A stretch of 64,000 bases of DNA from UBA6049 sp965662345. Lineage in GTDB: Bacteria; Bacteroidota; Bacteroidia; Flavobacteriales_G; Salibacteraceae. The stretch's first letter is position 1, and each line of letters opens with the position of its first letter. The notes beneath the pieces are model-generated. The model was given only the letters and a program-made list of their open reading frames with translations, had not been told where the DNA came from and did not search any database. The position numbers and the translations under genes are program-made. Location: assembly GCA_965662345.1 (NCBI GenBank), contig CBFIHE010000002.1:1-64000 (forward strand), written 5' to 3'. Positions 17,191 to 26,079 of this stretch are shown here, piece after piece.

Positions 17191-19818
17191 TTGGCTAGAA
17201 AGAAAAACAAAGATAGTGCTAAGAAGGAAACTCCTTTAATGTCGCAATACAATAGCATTAAAGCGAAACATCCTGATGCAATTCTACTTTTTAGAGTAGG
17301 AGATTTCTATGAAACTTTTGGTTCTGATGCCATAAAAACGGCAAAAGTGCTGGGAATAGTTCTTACCAAACGTAAAAATGGTGCTGCAGCAGAAACTGAA
17401 TTAGCTGGTTTTCCGCATCACGCCCTAGACACATACTTACCTAAACTAGTTCGCTCTGGGTTACGTGTGGCAATTTGCGATCAGTTAGAAGATCCCAAGC
17501 AAACTAAAACAATTGTAAAGCGAGGAATTACGGAGCTTGTAACACCTGGAGTAAGCTACAATGACCAGGTTCTGGAGCACAAACAGAATAACTTCTTGGC
17601 AGGCATACACCTCAATCCCAAAAAGCGAACTGGCGGCATTGCCTTTCTGGATATTTCCACTGGAGAATTTCTTCTATCACAGGGAGATTTTGAACATTTA
17701 GACAATCTCTTGCAGAGCTTTTCACCCAATGAAGTTCTTGTTCAACGCAATTTGAATGCGGAGTTTCAATCATCATTCGGCTCTGGATATTATACCTATT
17801 ATTTAGACGATTGGGTATTTACTAACACCTTTGCTGAGGAATCACTTCTTAAACACTTCCAAACTGCATCTCTAAAGGGCTTTGGGATAGAAGACAATGA
17901 GGACGGTATTATTGCAGCTGGAGCATGTCTGCAATACCTTAAAGATACCAGTCACCACATGGTTGACCATATCAATCGAATAGGTAGAGTAGACAAAAAT
18001 GAATTTGTTTGGTTAGACAGGTTTACTATTAGAAATCTAGAGCTGTTCCACTCACCACATGAAGGCGCTAAAACTGTACTTGATGTTCTTGACAATACTG
18101 TTAGTCCTATGGGTGCAAGGCTTCTTAAACGCTGGCTTGCTCTTCCCTTAAAAGAAGAAACAAGCATAAAACAGCGCCTAGATGCAGTGGAAGCTCTTAT
18201 TCATGAGAAAAACATTAATCAAGCCCTAAGGGATTTACTCCATAAACCAGGAGATTTAGAGCGCTTGATTTCTAAAGTTGCGGTAAATCGCATTTCGCCA
18301 AGAGAATTAGAACAACTTAAAAAAACTCTTCACCTAATCCCAGATATACAAGAAAAATGTGCTCAAATAGGTAGTCCTGCTGTAAACAGCATTGCAGAAA
18401 ATTTGAACCCATGTATTTCGGTAGTAGCTAAGCTTGAAAAAGAGTTGGTTAACGATGCCCCAAATGTACAGGGCAAAGGATCTGTCATTCGCGAAGGAGT
18501 TGATCATGAACTGGATGAGCTCAGGTCGCTGTCTACTACATCCAAGAAGTACCTTGAGGAAATGCAACAAAGAGAAATGGAGGAAACAGGTATTCCTTCA
18601 TTAAAAATTGGGTTTAATAACGTGTTTGGCTACTATTTTGAAGTTAGAAATACACACAAAGCCAAAGTACCCACAGGATGGGTTAGAAAACAGACACTAG
18701 TTAACGCAGAGCGATACATCACCGAAGAGCTTAAAGACTATGAATCTAAAATTCTAGGTGCCGAGGAAAAAATTCAAGTGATTGAATCAACTATTTTTAA
18801 TGCACTAGTCTCCTCAGTAAAAGAGTTTGTTCAACCCATACAGTTAAACGCTCAATTACTCGCAAAACTAGATTGCTTATGTGGTTTTGCTCATAATGCC
18901 CAAACCTACCATTATGTTAAGCCTGAGGTTAACAACAGCCTTACCCTAGACATAAAAGGTGGAAGGCACCCTGTTATTGAACAACAGCTGGATACTGAAG
19001 ATGAGTACATTACAAATGATGTATATCTCAACAATGATGAGCAGCAAATAATGATGATTACTGGACCTAATATGTCTGGAAAATCTGCTCTTCTCAGACA
19101 AACAGCACTAATCTGTCTCTTTGCTCAAGTAGGCAGTTATATTCCTGCTACTAAAGCAACTTTAGGTATTGTAGACAAGGTATTCACCCGAGTAGGTGCT
19201 TCAGACAATATTTCGATGGGTGAAAGTACATTCATGGTTGAAATGAATGAGACGGCAAGTATTTTGAATAATTTATCTGAGCGAAGTTTAATCTTATTAG
19301 ATGAAATAGGAAGGGGAACTTCTACTTACGATGGTATTTCCATTGCTTGGTCTATTGCCGAGTATTTACACGACTCTAAGGAAGCTCCAAAGACGTTATT
19401 TGCCACACACTATCATGAGTTAAACGACATGACGAATTCCTTCAACCGCATTAAGAACTATAACGTTGCCATTAAAGAAGCGGGAGAGAAAGTACTATTC
19501 GTGAGAAAACTTGTACCTGGAGGTAGCAACCATAGCTTTGGTATTCATGTTGCTAAAATGGCAGGGATACCCAAAAAGGTAATAGACAATGCCAACTTAG
19601 TATTAAAATCACTAGAGAAAGAGCATTCTACAGATACAACTAAAGAAAGGCTTAAAGAAATATCTACTGAAAGAGATATGCAGTTGAGCTTTTTTAAGCT
19701 AGATGACCCCACATTACTCAACATAAAAGATGAGCTATTACAAACAGACATCAACACATTAACACCTGTGGAAGCACTACTTAAGCTTAATGAGATAAAA
19801 AAAATGCTTGGAGGCTAA
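17191..19818 (+). CDS. mutS: DNA mismatch repair protein MutS
   Basis: Recognises mismatches and starts repair with MutL. 875 residues. The mismatch-contacting Phe-x-Glu is at F39-Y40-E41 within FRVGDFYETF. Walker A (GPNMSGKSALL) is near residue 625, with Walker B LILLDEIGRGTSTYDG and the ATHYHEL motif following. Start is taken at TTG 17191 because MARKKNKDSAKKETPLMSQYN matches the N-terminus seen in Bacteroidota MutS; the next in-frame ATG (17239) would remove a conserved lysine-rich leader. It is monocistronic, upstream of two tRNA genes. Confidence 0.97.
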   Translation: MARKKNKDSAKKETPLMSQYNSIKAKHPDAILLFRVGDFYETFGSDAIKTAKVLGIVLTKRKNGAAAETELAGFPHHALDTYLPKLVRSGLRVAICDQLEDPKQTKTIVKRGITELVTPGVSYNDQVLEHKQNNFLAGIHLNPKKRTGGIAFLDISTGEFLLSQGDFEHLDNLLQSFSPNEVLVQRNLNAEFQSSFGSGYYTYYLDDWVFTNTFAEESLLKHFQTASLKGFGIEDNEDGIIAAGACLQYLKDTSHHMVDHINRIGRVDKNEFVWLDRFTIRNLELFHSPHEGAKTVLDVLDNTVSPMGARLLKRWLALPLKEETSIKQRLDAVEALIHEKNINQALRDLLHKPGDLERLISKVAVNRISPRELEQLKKTLHLIPDIQEKCAQIGSPAVNSIAENLNPCISVVAKLEKELVNDAPNVQGKGSVIREGVDHELDELRSLSTTSKKYLEEMQQREMEETGIPSLKIGFNNVFGYYFEVRNTHKAKVPTGWVRKQTLVNAERYITEELKDYESKILGAEEKIQVIESTIFNALVSSVKEFVQPIQLNAQLLAKLDCLCGFAHNAQTYHYVKPEVNNSLTLDIKGGRHPVIEQQLDTEDEYITNDVYLNNDEQQIMMITGPNMSGKSALLRQTALICLFAQVGSYIPATKATLGIVDKVFTRVGASDNISMGESTFMVEMNETASILNNLSERSLILLDEIGRGTSTYDGISIAWSIAEYLHDSKEAPKTLFATHYHELNDMTNSFNRIKNYNVAIKEAGEKVLFVRKLVPGGSNHSFGIHVAKMAGIPKKVIDNANLVLKSLEKEHSTDTTKERLKEISTERDMQLSFFKLDDPTLLNIKDELLQTDINTLTPVEALLKLNEIKKMLGG

Positions 19819-19825
19819 TTTTTTC

Positions 19826-19855
19826 TTGGAGGTTATGCGGATATAATTACTTTTG
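19826..19855 (+). promoter_or_regulatory. Promoter for tRNA-Gly
   Basis: TTG at 19826-19828 and TACTTTTG at 19848-19855 (exact TAnnTTTG) with a 19-nt spacer, ending 10 nt before the mature tRNA 5' end. Confidence 0.65.
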
Positions 19856-19865
19856 TTGCCCGTTT

Positions 19866-19938
19866 GCGAAAGTAGCTCAGCTGGTAGAGCATCACCTTGC
19901 CAAGGTGAGGGTCGCGAGTTCGAATCTCGTCTTTCGCT
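19866..19938 (+). tRNA. tRNA-Gly (GCC)
   Basis: 73 nt cloverleaf: acceptor GCGAAAG/CTTTCGC, D-arm GCTC...GAGC, anticodon arm TCACC-TTGCCAA-GGTGA with anticodon GCC, T-arm GCGAG-TTCGAAT-CTCGT, discriminator T. The 3' CCA is not encoded. Confidence 0.97.
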
Positions 19939-19948
19939 CAAAGAAAAG

Positions 19949-19975
19949 CCCTCTTGAAAAAGAGGGTTTTGTTTT
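19949..19975 (+). terminator. Terminator after tRNA-Gly
   Basis: CCCTCTT-GAAA-AAGAGGG followed by TTTTGTTTT. It separates the two tRNA genes into independent transcripts. Confidence 0.8.
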
Positions 19976-19991
19976 AATAACCCAATATTTT

Positions 19992-20076
19992 GCCCGGGTG
20001 GTGGAATTGGTAGACACGAGGGACTTAAAATCCCTTGACCATTGCGGTCGTGCGGGTTCAAGTCCCGCCTCGGGTA
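19992..20076 (+). tRNA. tRNA-Leu (TAA)
   Basis: 85 nt class II tRNA: acceptor GCCCGGG/CTCGGGT with G-T wobbles, anticodon stem GGGA/TCCC with loop CTTAAAA (anticodon TAA), a long variable arm (TTGACC...GGTCG), and T-arm GCGGG-TTCAAGT-CCCGC. The 3' CCA is not encoded. Confidence 0.97.
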
Positions 20077-20080
20077 CTAA

Positions 20081-20115
20081 CGTCAACACAATTTGTGTTG
20101 GCGTTTTTTGTTTTT
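20081..20115 (+). terminator. Terminator after tRNA-Leu
   Basis: CGTCAACAC-AATTT-GTGTTGGCG (9 bp with one G-T pair), then TTTTTTGTTTTT. Confidence 0.85.
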
Positions 20116-20210
20116 ACCCAACTTTGTTGCGAAGTGAGCGTTATTTCATTTAAACGCTACTTTCAAGTTAATAGATATAGCGAAAATGTTTTAGCTTCGC
20201 CTTCATCTAG

Positions 20211-20504
20211 ATGATGTCTGAAATTCACATGAATCAACTGTTAGGAAACTCTCGTAAATACATTGTTCTCACTCTGATAATCCTCTTTTCCGCAGTAGGT
20301 TCGTCTTGCAGTAGAAGAGTATATTATTCATCGAAACGAGTATATGAAGCTCGCAAAGAGCAGAACAAGCGACTGAAGAAGAAAGGCTACTCTAATCAGC
20401 AATACAGATACAAGCCGAGCAGAAGAACCAAATGGAACAAGCGCAGAAATAACTCAAAGAAGCGCTACAAAACGGGTGGTGGTATCTTTAAGAAGCGTAA
20501 ATAG
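20211..20504 (+). CDS. Small, strongly basic lipoprotein-like protein
   Basis: 97 residues from ATG 20211; ATG 20229 (MNQLLGNSRKYIVL) would give a tidier signal peptide of about 27 residues ending FSAVGSSC, a lipobox. The rest, about 63 residues, is dominated by Lys, Arg, Tyr, Asn and Gln (e.g. RRTKWNKRRNNSKKRYK) with almost no acidic residues. Such a charge suggests binding to LPS phosphates, nucleic acid or another polyanion, but this is inference. Its 3' end overlaps waaA tail-to-tail by 17 nt. No known family recognised; it could in principle be a spurious ORF, but the signal sequence argues it is real. Confidence 0.6.
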   Translation: MMSEIHMNQLLGNSRKYIVLTLIILFSAVGSSCSRRVYYSSKRVYEARKEQNKRLKKKGYSNQQYRYKPSRRTKWNKRRNNSKKRYKTGGGIFKKRK

Positions 20505-21732
20505 ATTCCAGAAGCGCCTCACTTACAATTTCACCCGCTCCAGCATTTTCATGCACGTATCGCATGTTTGTTTGCTGCGCAATACTTAGCTTCTCTTCAT
20601 CTTCCATCCATTCTAGCAATCGAGCTTTAAATGATTCATAAGAATCTACTTCAAATGCCCCTCCTGCCTTAATTAAGGCATCCGCTTCAACAAAACTCTT
20701 ATTGTGCGGCCCAAAAAGTAATGCGCAGCTAAAGGCAGCTGGTTCCAGGATAGAATGTATACCTGTATGAAACCCTCCTCCAACTAGAGCAATCTCAGCG
20801 TACTTGTATATCTTGGATAAATACCCATAGCCATCTGCAATAATTACATCGGCTTCGCCAGCTTTTTCTAGAGTAAGGCATGAGTACTTATACCCCCCTG
20901 TTCGCTTTACCAGTGATTGAATTTTTTCTTCATTTATTTCATGAGGAGCAATAATAACGCGCCACCCAGCCAACTTTTCTTCTTTTATAAACTGGGTTAT
21001 AAAGGCATCTTCCTTATCCCAAGATGAACCTACAATTACTACCTTATGTCCATCCGAAAAACGTTCAAGTAATGGAAATTCTTCATTCTGTTGAGCCAAA
21101 GAATAAACACGGTCTAGTCTTGTGTCACCCGAAATCACCACATTGGAACATCCATTTTTCTCAAGTAAATCATAAGAGGGTCTATTTTGAACAAAAATGG
21201 TTCTGTACCATTTAAACGGCTCTCTGAACCAACCGCCATAGGCTTTAAAAAAGTGCTGGTCTGATCTAAACAAAGCAGATATTAAAAACGTAGGTACTTT
21301 TGCTCTTTGCAACTCCTTTAGAAAATGATACCAGAATTCATATTTCACGAATACGGCAATAGAGGGGTTCAATAGGCTGGTAAAGTCTTTGGCATTGGCA
21401 GGGGTGTCTAACGGAAGATAAAAAACGGCATCAGCCAATGAGTAGTCATGATGCATGGCATAACCTGAGGGGGAAAAAAATGTAATTATGATACTCAAAG
21501 ATGAATCTACTTGCTTAAGACGCTCTATAACTGGCCTAGCCTGCTCAAACTCTCCAACTGAAGCACAATGAAACCAAATTCTATTAGCACCAAGCTGGTT
21601 TGATTTGGCCTTTAGTTCTTCTCGCCACTGCACTCTTCCGGCAACCCATTCTTTGGCTTTATCATTAAAAAGTGAAGCCGTTCTAACGGAGAGACCATAG
21701 CCTCGCACCCCTAAGTTATAAAACCATTCCAT
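20488..21732 (-). CDS. waaA: 3-deoxy-D-manno-octulosonic acid (Kdo) transferase
   Basis: Glycosyltransferase that adds Kdo to lipid A precursor on the inner membrane. 414 residues. N-terminal anchor, then WFHCASVGEFEQARPVIERL with the catalytic Glu region, FVKYEFWYHFLKELQ, GDTRLDRV, the IVGSSWDKED start of the C-terminal Rossmann domain, and GGGFHTGIHSILEPAAF, the CMP-Kdo binding stretch. The start codon overlaps the stop of the upstream barrel-protein gene by one base (TGATG), so they are co-translated. Confidence 0.95.
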   Translation of the reverse strand: MEWFYNLGVRGYGLSVRTASLFNDKAKEWVAGRVQWREELKAKSNQLGANRIWFHCASVGEFEQARPVIERLKQVDSSLSIIITFFSPSGYAMHHDYSLADAVFYLPLDTPANAKDFTSLLNPSIAVFVKYEFWYHFLKELQRAKVPTFLISALFRSDQHFFKAYGGWFREPFKWYRTIFVQNRPSYDLLEKNGCSNVVISGDTRLDRVYSLAQQNEEFPLLERFSDGHKVVIVGSSWDKEDAFITQFIKEEKLAGWRVIIAPHEINEEKIQSLVKRTGGYKYSCLTLEKAGEADVIIADGYGYLSKIYKYAEIALVGGGFHTGIHSILEPAAFSCALLFGPHNKSFVEADALIKAGGAFEVDSYESFKARLLEWMEDEEKLSIAQQTNMRYVHENAGAGEIVSEALLESIYAS

Positions 21733-22496
21733 CAGTTGAAGTAGTACTCTTGTGGTGGCTTTTTATAGAAAGGAAGGGTTACACCAAAACGAACTCCGTA
21801 TAGCAAGTCTAACCGAGATTCAGTGTCAGCAGATTGCGTATCGTAATTATAGCCCCTTAGATTTTTGGTAAAACCTTGTCTAAACTCTGCACCAATAAAG
21901 AAGTTGATGAGTCTGCGATTACCCAAATGACGGTATCCTAAAAACTGTGAGGTGGTAAAGCCACCTGTTAGCCTATCGTATCCTTTTTTGAAATCTTCCC
22001 CAAATAACGGCACCTCTCCATTCCTATCTTCTATACGTATATTGTGTTGCATATACCCTACCCCCACATATGCCATGATACCACTATTCATATTCGGACC
22101 AAAAACGGGTAGAATTTTCCCAAAATGACCTTCAACCGTAAAACCCCTTTGATACAAAAGAACATCAGCATAAAGACCACTTATTCCAGGAATACCACCT
22201 GATTCATCTGCTAGAGAAAGCATAAAATCATCTCCTTTCACATTACTACCAAACAAAAAGGAACCGCTCACCCCGTAGAGAAAATTCTTCTTGGTTTTAA
22301 TGAAGAAGGTAGCCCCTAAGTTTGAATTAATACCAAATCTTTCAGCAAGTTCACCAGATGGAAATTGAACGGCATATGAGATATCTAATAGAGGACTAAA
22401 AATCACAGAATCTGAAACTCTGGCTTGCCCATAACTCTTGAGTGAAAAAACCCAAGCGATAAGTACAATAACGAAGAAGTATATATATCTTTTCAC
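21732..22496 (-). CDS. Putative outer-membrane beta-barrel protein, coupled to waaA
   Basis: 254 residues. Signal peptide of about 23 residues ending KSYGQ. The remainder alternates hydrophobic and polar residues with many Gly and aromatics (e.g. FFIGAEFRQGF, YGVRFGVTLPFY), consistent with an eight- to ten-strand barrel, though the end YYFN is a less typical terminus. It overlaps the waaA start by one base and is the first gene of that operon. No specific family name recognised; pairing with waaA suggests an envelope or LPS role (inference). Confidence 0.7.
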   Translation of the reverse strand: MKRYIYFFVIVLIAWVFSLKSYGQARVSDSVIFSPLLDISYAVQFPSGELAERFGINSNLGATFFIKTKKNFLYGVSGSFLFGSNVKGDDFMLSLADESGGIPGISGLYADVLLYQRGFTVEGHFGKILPVFGPNMNSGIMAYVGVGYMQHNIRIEDRNGEVPLFGEDFKKGYDRLTGGFTTSQFLGYRHLGNRRLINFFIGAEFRQGFTKNLRGYNYDTQSADTESRLDLLYGVRFGVTLPFYKKPPQEYYFN

Positions 22497-22588
22497 TTAA
22501 GCGAAAATATCCAAAATAACCACATAAGTCATTTTTATGGCCAAGTTGAAAACATAACTTCGTTATACAAATCTTAGTATCAATTTTA

Positions 22589-23716
22589 ATGGAACCAATT
22601 CAATTAGTAGACCTTAAGAATCAGTATCTAAAAATCAAAAAAGAGGTAGATGCTGCAGTAATCAACGTTTTGGAATCAACTGCATTCATCAACGGGCCTG
22701 AAGTAAAGGCTTTTCAATCTGATTTAGAGTCGTACCTAAACGTTAAACACGTTATTCCTTGTGCCAATGGTACAGATGCATTACAAATTGCCTTAATGTC
22801 TCTTGGCATTCAGCCTGGAGATGAAGTGATTACACCTAGCTTTACCTACGTAGCAACCTGCGAAGTAGTAGCTCTTTTAAATGCCAAACCTGTTTTTGTA
22901 GATGTATATCCAGATACTTTTAATATAGACCCTGAGGATTTGGCGAGAAAAATCACACCAAATACGAAAGCAATCATCCCAGTTCACCTGTACGGACAGT
23001 GCGCCAATATGGATGAAATTTTGAAGGTGGCCAAGGCGCATAATTTGCCTATCGTAGAAGATACGGCCCAAGGCATTGGAGCCGACTACACTTTCCCTGA
23101 TGGCACAAAGAAAAAAGCAGGAACCATTGGCGATATAGGTTGCACTTCATTCTTCCCTTCTAAAAACTTAGGCGGATACGGAGATGGAGGTGCCATTTTC
23201 ACCAATTCAGATGAATTGGCTGCCAAACTACGCATGATTGCCAATCATGGTCAATCTAGAAGATATTATCACGATGTAATTGGCGTTAATTCTAGACTAG
23301 ACAGTATCCAGGCCGCAATTCTTCGCGTGAAACTCAAGCACTTGAATGAATACAACACTGCTCGCTATGAAGCTGCCATGTACTATTCAGAGGTGTTGAG
23401 TCAGAATTCAAAAATTACAACTCCCTTCATAGCTGATTTTAGTACTCATGTATTCCATCAGTATACCATTAAACTTCATGATGTTGACAGAGAAGGTCTT
23501 ATTGAGCATCTGGCATCAAAGAATATTCCTTCAAACATCTACTATCCACTTCCTAATCACAAGCAAGCAGCTTTTGACCATGTAGATGATGGAGCAGGCC
23601 TGCCCGTAACTGAACAATTGGGAACGGAAGTATTGTCATTGCCCATTCACACTGAATTAACCAAAGAACAACTAGATTTTATTACAAGCGCCATTTTGGA
23701 GTTTGTTGACAAATAG
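22589..23716 (+). CDS. DegT/DnrJ/EryC1-family aminotransferase
   Basis: PLP-dependent aminotransferase that places an amino group on a nucleotide-linked keto-sugar. 375 residues, full length. N-terminal VDLKNQY, PCANGTDALQIAL, and the PLP Lys192 in FFPSKNLGGYGDGGA; also GVNSRLDSIQAAIL. The pattern is close to the WbpE-like subset that aminates UDP-sugar 3-keto intermediates, but the substrate cannot be fixed. First gene of a four-gene nucleotide-sugar operon (30 nt to ugd). Confidence 0.92.
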   Translation: MEPIQLVDLKNQYLKIKKEVDAAVINVLESTAFINGPEVKAFQSDLESYLNVKHVIPCANGTDALQIALMSLGIQPGDEVITPSFTYVATCEVVALLNAKPVFVDVYPDTFNIDPEDLARKITPNTKAIIPVHLYGQCANMDEILKVAKAHNLPIVEDTAQGIGADYTFPDGTKKKAGTIGDIGCTSFFPSKNLGGYGDGGAIFTNSDELAAKLRMIANHGQSRRYYHDVIGVNSRLDSIQAAILRVKLKHLNEYNTARYEAAMYYSEVLSQNSKITTPFIADFSTHVFHQYTIKLHDVDREGLIEHLASKNIPSNIYYPLPNHKQAAFDHVDDGAGLPVTEQLGTEVLSLPIHTELTKEQLDFITSAILEFVDK

Positions 23717-23746
23717 TTTAACGTTTAACCTTTAGAACCAGAAAAG

Positions 23747-25090
23747 ATGAAAATAGCCGTTGTAGGTACCGGATATGTAGGTCTAGTGACCGGAACATGT
23801 TTGGCAGAAACCGGAGGTAATGTGATATGTGTAGACATAGACAAAGCCAAGGTTGAAAAAATGAAAAACGGTGTGGTTCCCATCTATGAGCCTCACCTAG
23901 ATGTTTTATTCGAAAGAAATATCAAGCAAGGCAGGCTTAAATTCACCACAGTTTTGGAAGATGCCGTAAAAGATGCGGAACTCATTTTCTTGGCGCTACC
24001 TACTCCTCCAGGAGAAGATGGGTCAGCCGACTTGAGTTATGTATTGGGTGTAGCCAAACACTTGGGTCAAATCATTACAGACTACAAGGTAATTATTGAT
24101 AAAAGTACAGTGCCCGTTGGTACGGGAGAAAAAGTACACGCAGCAGTGAGTTCCGAGCTAGACAAGCGCTTTGATAAAAATGATCCTGCTCGTCCTGATT
24201 TTGATGTAGTATCTAATCCTGAATTCTTGAGAGAAGGCTTTGCAGTAGATGATTTCATGAAGCCAGATCGTGTGGTGGTTGGGGCAGAATCAGAGCGCGC
24301 TATCTCACAAATGGAAAAGCTCTACAAACCGTTTGTTCGCCAGGGTAATCCCATTATATTTATGGATGTACGTTCAGCAGAACTAACGAAGTATGCCGCA
24401 AATTCATTTTTAGCTACCAAAATCACCTTCATGAATGAAGTAGCTAACCTTTGCGAGTTGTTGGGAGCTGATGTAGATAAAGTACGAATTGGTATTGGTT
24501 CAGATGCTCGAATTGGTAAACGATTCCTCTTCCCTGGCATTGGTTACGGTGGTAGCTGTTTCCCGAAAGATGTTCAAGCATTGGTTAAATCTGCAGGAGA
24601 AGTGAAATACGACTTCAAGATTTTGAACTCGGTAATGGACGTAAATCAAAAACAGAAAACGATTATCGTACCTAAAGTCAAGTCTTTCTTCAAAGACGAC
24701 TTAAAAGGCAAGAAAATTGCACTTTGGGGGCTTGCGTTTAAACCAGATACTGATGATATTAGAGAGGCTCCATCTCTCTATGTGATAGATGAGCTATTGG
24801 CTGCGGGAGCAGAAATTACAGCTTATGATCCAGAAGCGGCTGAAAATGTGAAAGGTATAATTGGAGATAAAATTAATTATGCAAATGATCATTACGAGGC
24901 TCTTCGCGATGCTGATGCCTTGGTAATTGCTACAGAGTGGCAGATTTTCCGTAATCCTGATTTCTTGTACATGAAAACTCTATTGAAAGGCAACGCCATA
25001 TTTGATGGAAGGAATCTGTATAATTTGGATGAGATGAAAGAGAACGGATTCTATTATACTTCTATTGGTCGTCAATCAGTAAATGCATAA
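23747..25090 (+). CDS. ugd: UDP-glucose 6-dehydrogenase
   Basis: NAD-dependent four-electron oxidation of UDP-glucose to UDP-glucuronate. 447 residues. Rossmann motif VVGTGYVGLVTG at the N-terminus, STVPVGTG, a central helix region with ELTKYAANSFLATKITFMNE, catalytic Cys271 in GYGGSCFPKD, and the C-terminal NAD/UDP domain with GLAFKPDTDDIREAPS. It feeds the following gene: UDP-glucuronate is the substrate of UDP-xylose synthase. GDP-mannose dehydrogenase is excluded by the overall pattern. Confidence 0.94.
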   Translation: MKIAVVGTGYVGLVTGTCLAETGGNVICVDIDKAKVEKMKNGVVPIYEPHLDVLFERNIKQGRLKFTTVLEDAVKDAELIFLALPTPPGEDGSADLSYVLGVAKHLGQIITDYKVIIDKSTVPVGTGEKVHAAVSSELDKRFDKNDPARPDFDVVSNPEFLREGFAVDDFMKPDRVVVGAESERAISQMEKLYKPFVRQGNPIIFMDVRSAELTKYAANSFLATKITFMNEVANLCELLGADVDKVRIGIGSDARIGKRFLFPGIGYGGSCFPKDVQALVKSAGEVKYDFKILNSVMDVNQKQKTIIVPKVKSFFKDDLKGKKIALWGLAFKPDTDDIREAPSLYVIDELLAAGAEITAYDPEAAENVKGIIGDKINYANDHYEALRDADALVIATEWQIFRNPDFLYMKTLLKGNAIFDGRNLYNLDEMKENGFYYTSIGRQSVNA

Positions 25091-25092
25091 GT

Positions 25093-26079
25093 ATGAAGAC
25101 AGTATTAATAACAGGTGCGGCCGGATTCCTAGGGTCGCACCTTTGTGACAGATTCATCAAAGAAGATTTCAAAGTGTTGGCAATGGATAACCTTATTACG
25201 GGTTCCATTAAAAATCTTGAGCACCTTTTTGAGCATAAGAATTTTGACTTTTATCACCATGATGTCACCAAGTACGTTCATGTTGCAGATGACCTAGATT
25301 ACATTTTACACTTTGCTTCTCCAGCCTCACCAATTGATTATTTGAAAATTCCCATCCAAACACTAAAAGTGGGTGCCATGGGAACGCACAATCTACTTGG
25401 ACTGGCTAAAGCCAAGAACGCCCGTATTTTAGTAGCGTCTACCTCAGAAGTCTATGGTGACCCTCAAGTACATCCGCAGCGTGAGGAGTATTGGGGTCAT
25501 GTAAACCCAGTAGGTCCCCGAGGCGTCTACGATGAGGCTAAACGTTACATGGAAGCCATTACTATGGCCTACCACACGTTTCATGGCGTAGATACGCGTA
25601 TCGTAAGGATATTCAATACCTATGGGCCTAGAATGCGCTTAAATGATGGTAGAGTTCTTCCTGCATTTATTGGTCAAGCCCTAAGAGGTGAAGATCTAAC
25701 CGTATTTGGTGATGGTTCGCAAACCAGATCATTCTGTTATGTAGATGATTTGATTGAAGGGATTTATAGACTATTGATGAGCCACTATACCCGCCCTGTT
25801 AATGTTGGTAACCCCAATGAAATTTCTATTGGAGATTTTGCAGAGGAAATTATCAAGCTAACTGGAACAACTCAAAAAGTGATTTACAAACCTCTTCCAA
25901 CAGATGACCCAACACAAAGACAGCCAGATATAACTATGGCCAAGGAGATCATGGATTGGGAGCCTCAGGTAGATCGTTCAGAAGGGCTGAAAATCACGTA
26001 TGACTACTTTAAAACGCTGTCAGAAGAAGAGCTATACAAGAAAGATCACAACAATTTTGACGAATACATTAAACGATGA
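25093..26079 (+). CDS. UDP-glucuronate decarboxylase (UDP-xylose synthase)
   Basis: Extended SDR enzyme that converts UDP-glucuronate to UDP-xylose. 328 residues. NAD motif GAAGFLGSHL at the N-terminus; ASPASPIDYLKIPIQTLKVG and TSEVYGDPQVHPQREEYWG with VGPRGVYDEAKRY (the Tyr-x3-Lys pair) are specific to the UXS group. Directly downstream of ugd (2-nt gap) and overlapping the next gene by 4 nt (ATGA), so the UDP-glucose to UDP-glucuronate to UDP-xylose path is encoded in tandem. Confidence 0.9.
   Translation: MKTVLITGAAGFLGSHLCDRFIKEDFKVLAMDNLITGSIKNLEHLFEHKNFDFYHHDVTKYVHVADDLDYILHFASPASPIDYLKIPIQTLKVGAMGTHNLLGLAKAKNARILVASTSEVYGDPQVHPQREEYWGHVNPVGPRGVYDEAKRYMEAITMAYHTFHGVDTRIVRIFNTYGPRMRLNDGRVLPAFIGQALRGEDLTVFGDGSQTRSFCYVDDLIEGIYRLLMSHYTRPVNVGNPNEISIGDFAEEIIKLTGTTQKVIYKPLPTDDPTQRQPDITMAKEIMDWEPQVDRSEGLKITYDYFKTLSEEELYKKDHNNFDEYIKR

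Noticed and set aside
19866..20076. Integration site for a mobile element at the tRNA pair
   Set aside because: No integrase, direct repeat of a tRNA 3' end or change in gene character is found on either side.
19777..20153. Several ORFs crossing the two tRNA genes (both strands)
   Set aside because: They translate the tRNA-Gly and tRNA-Leu sequences and their terminators, a common source of false proteins.
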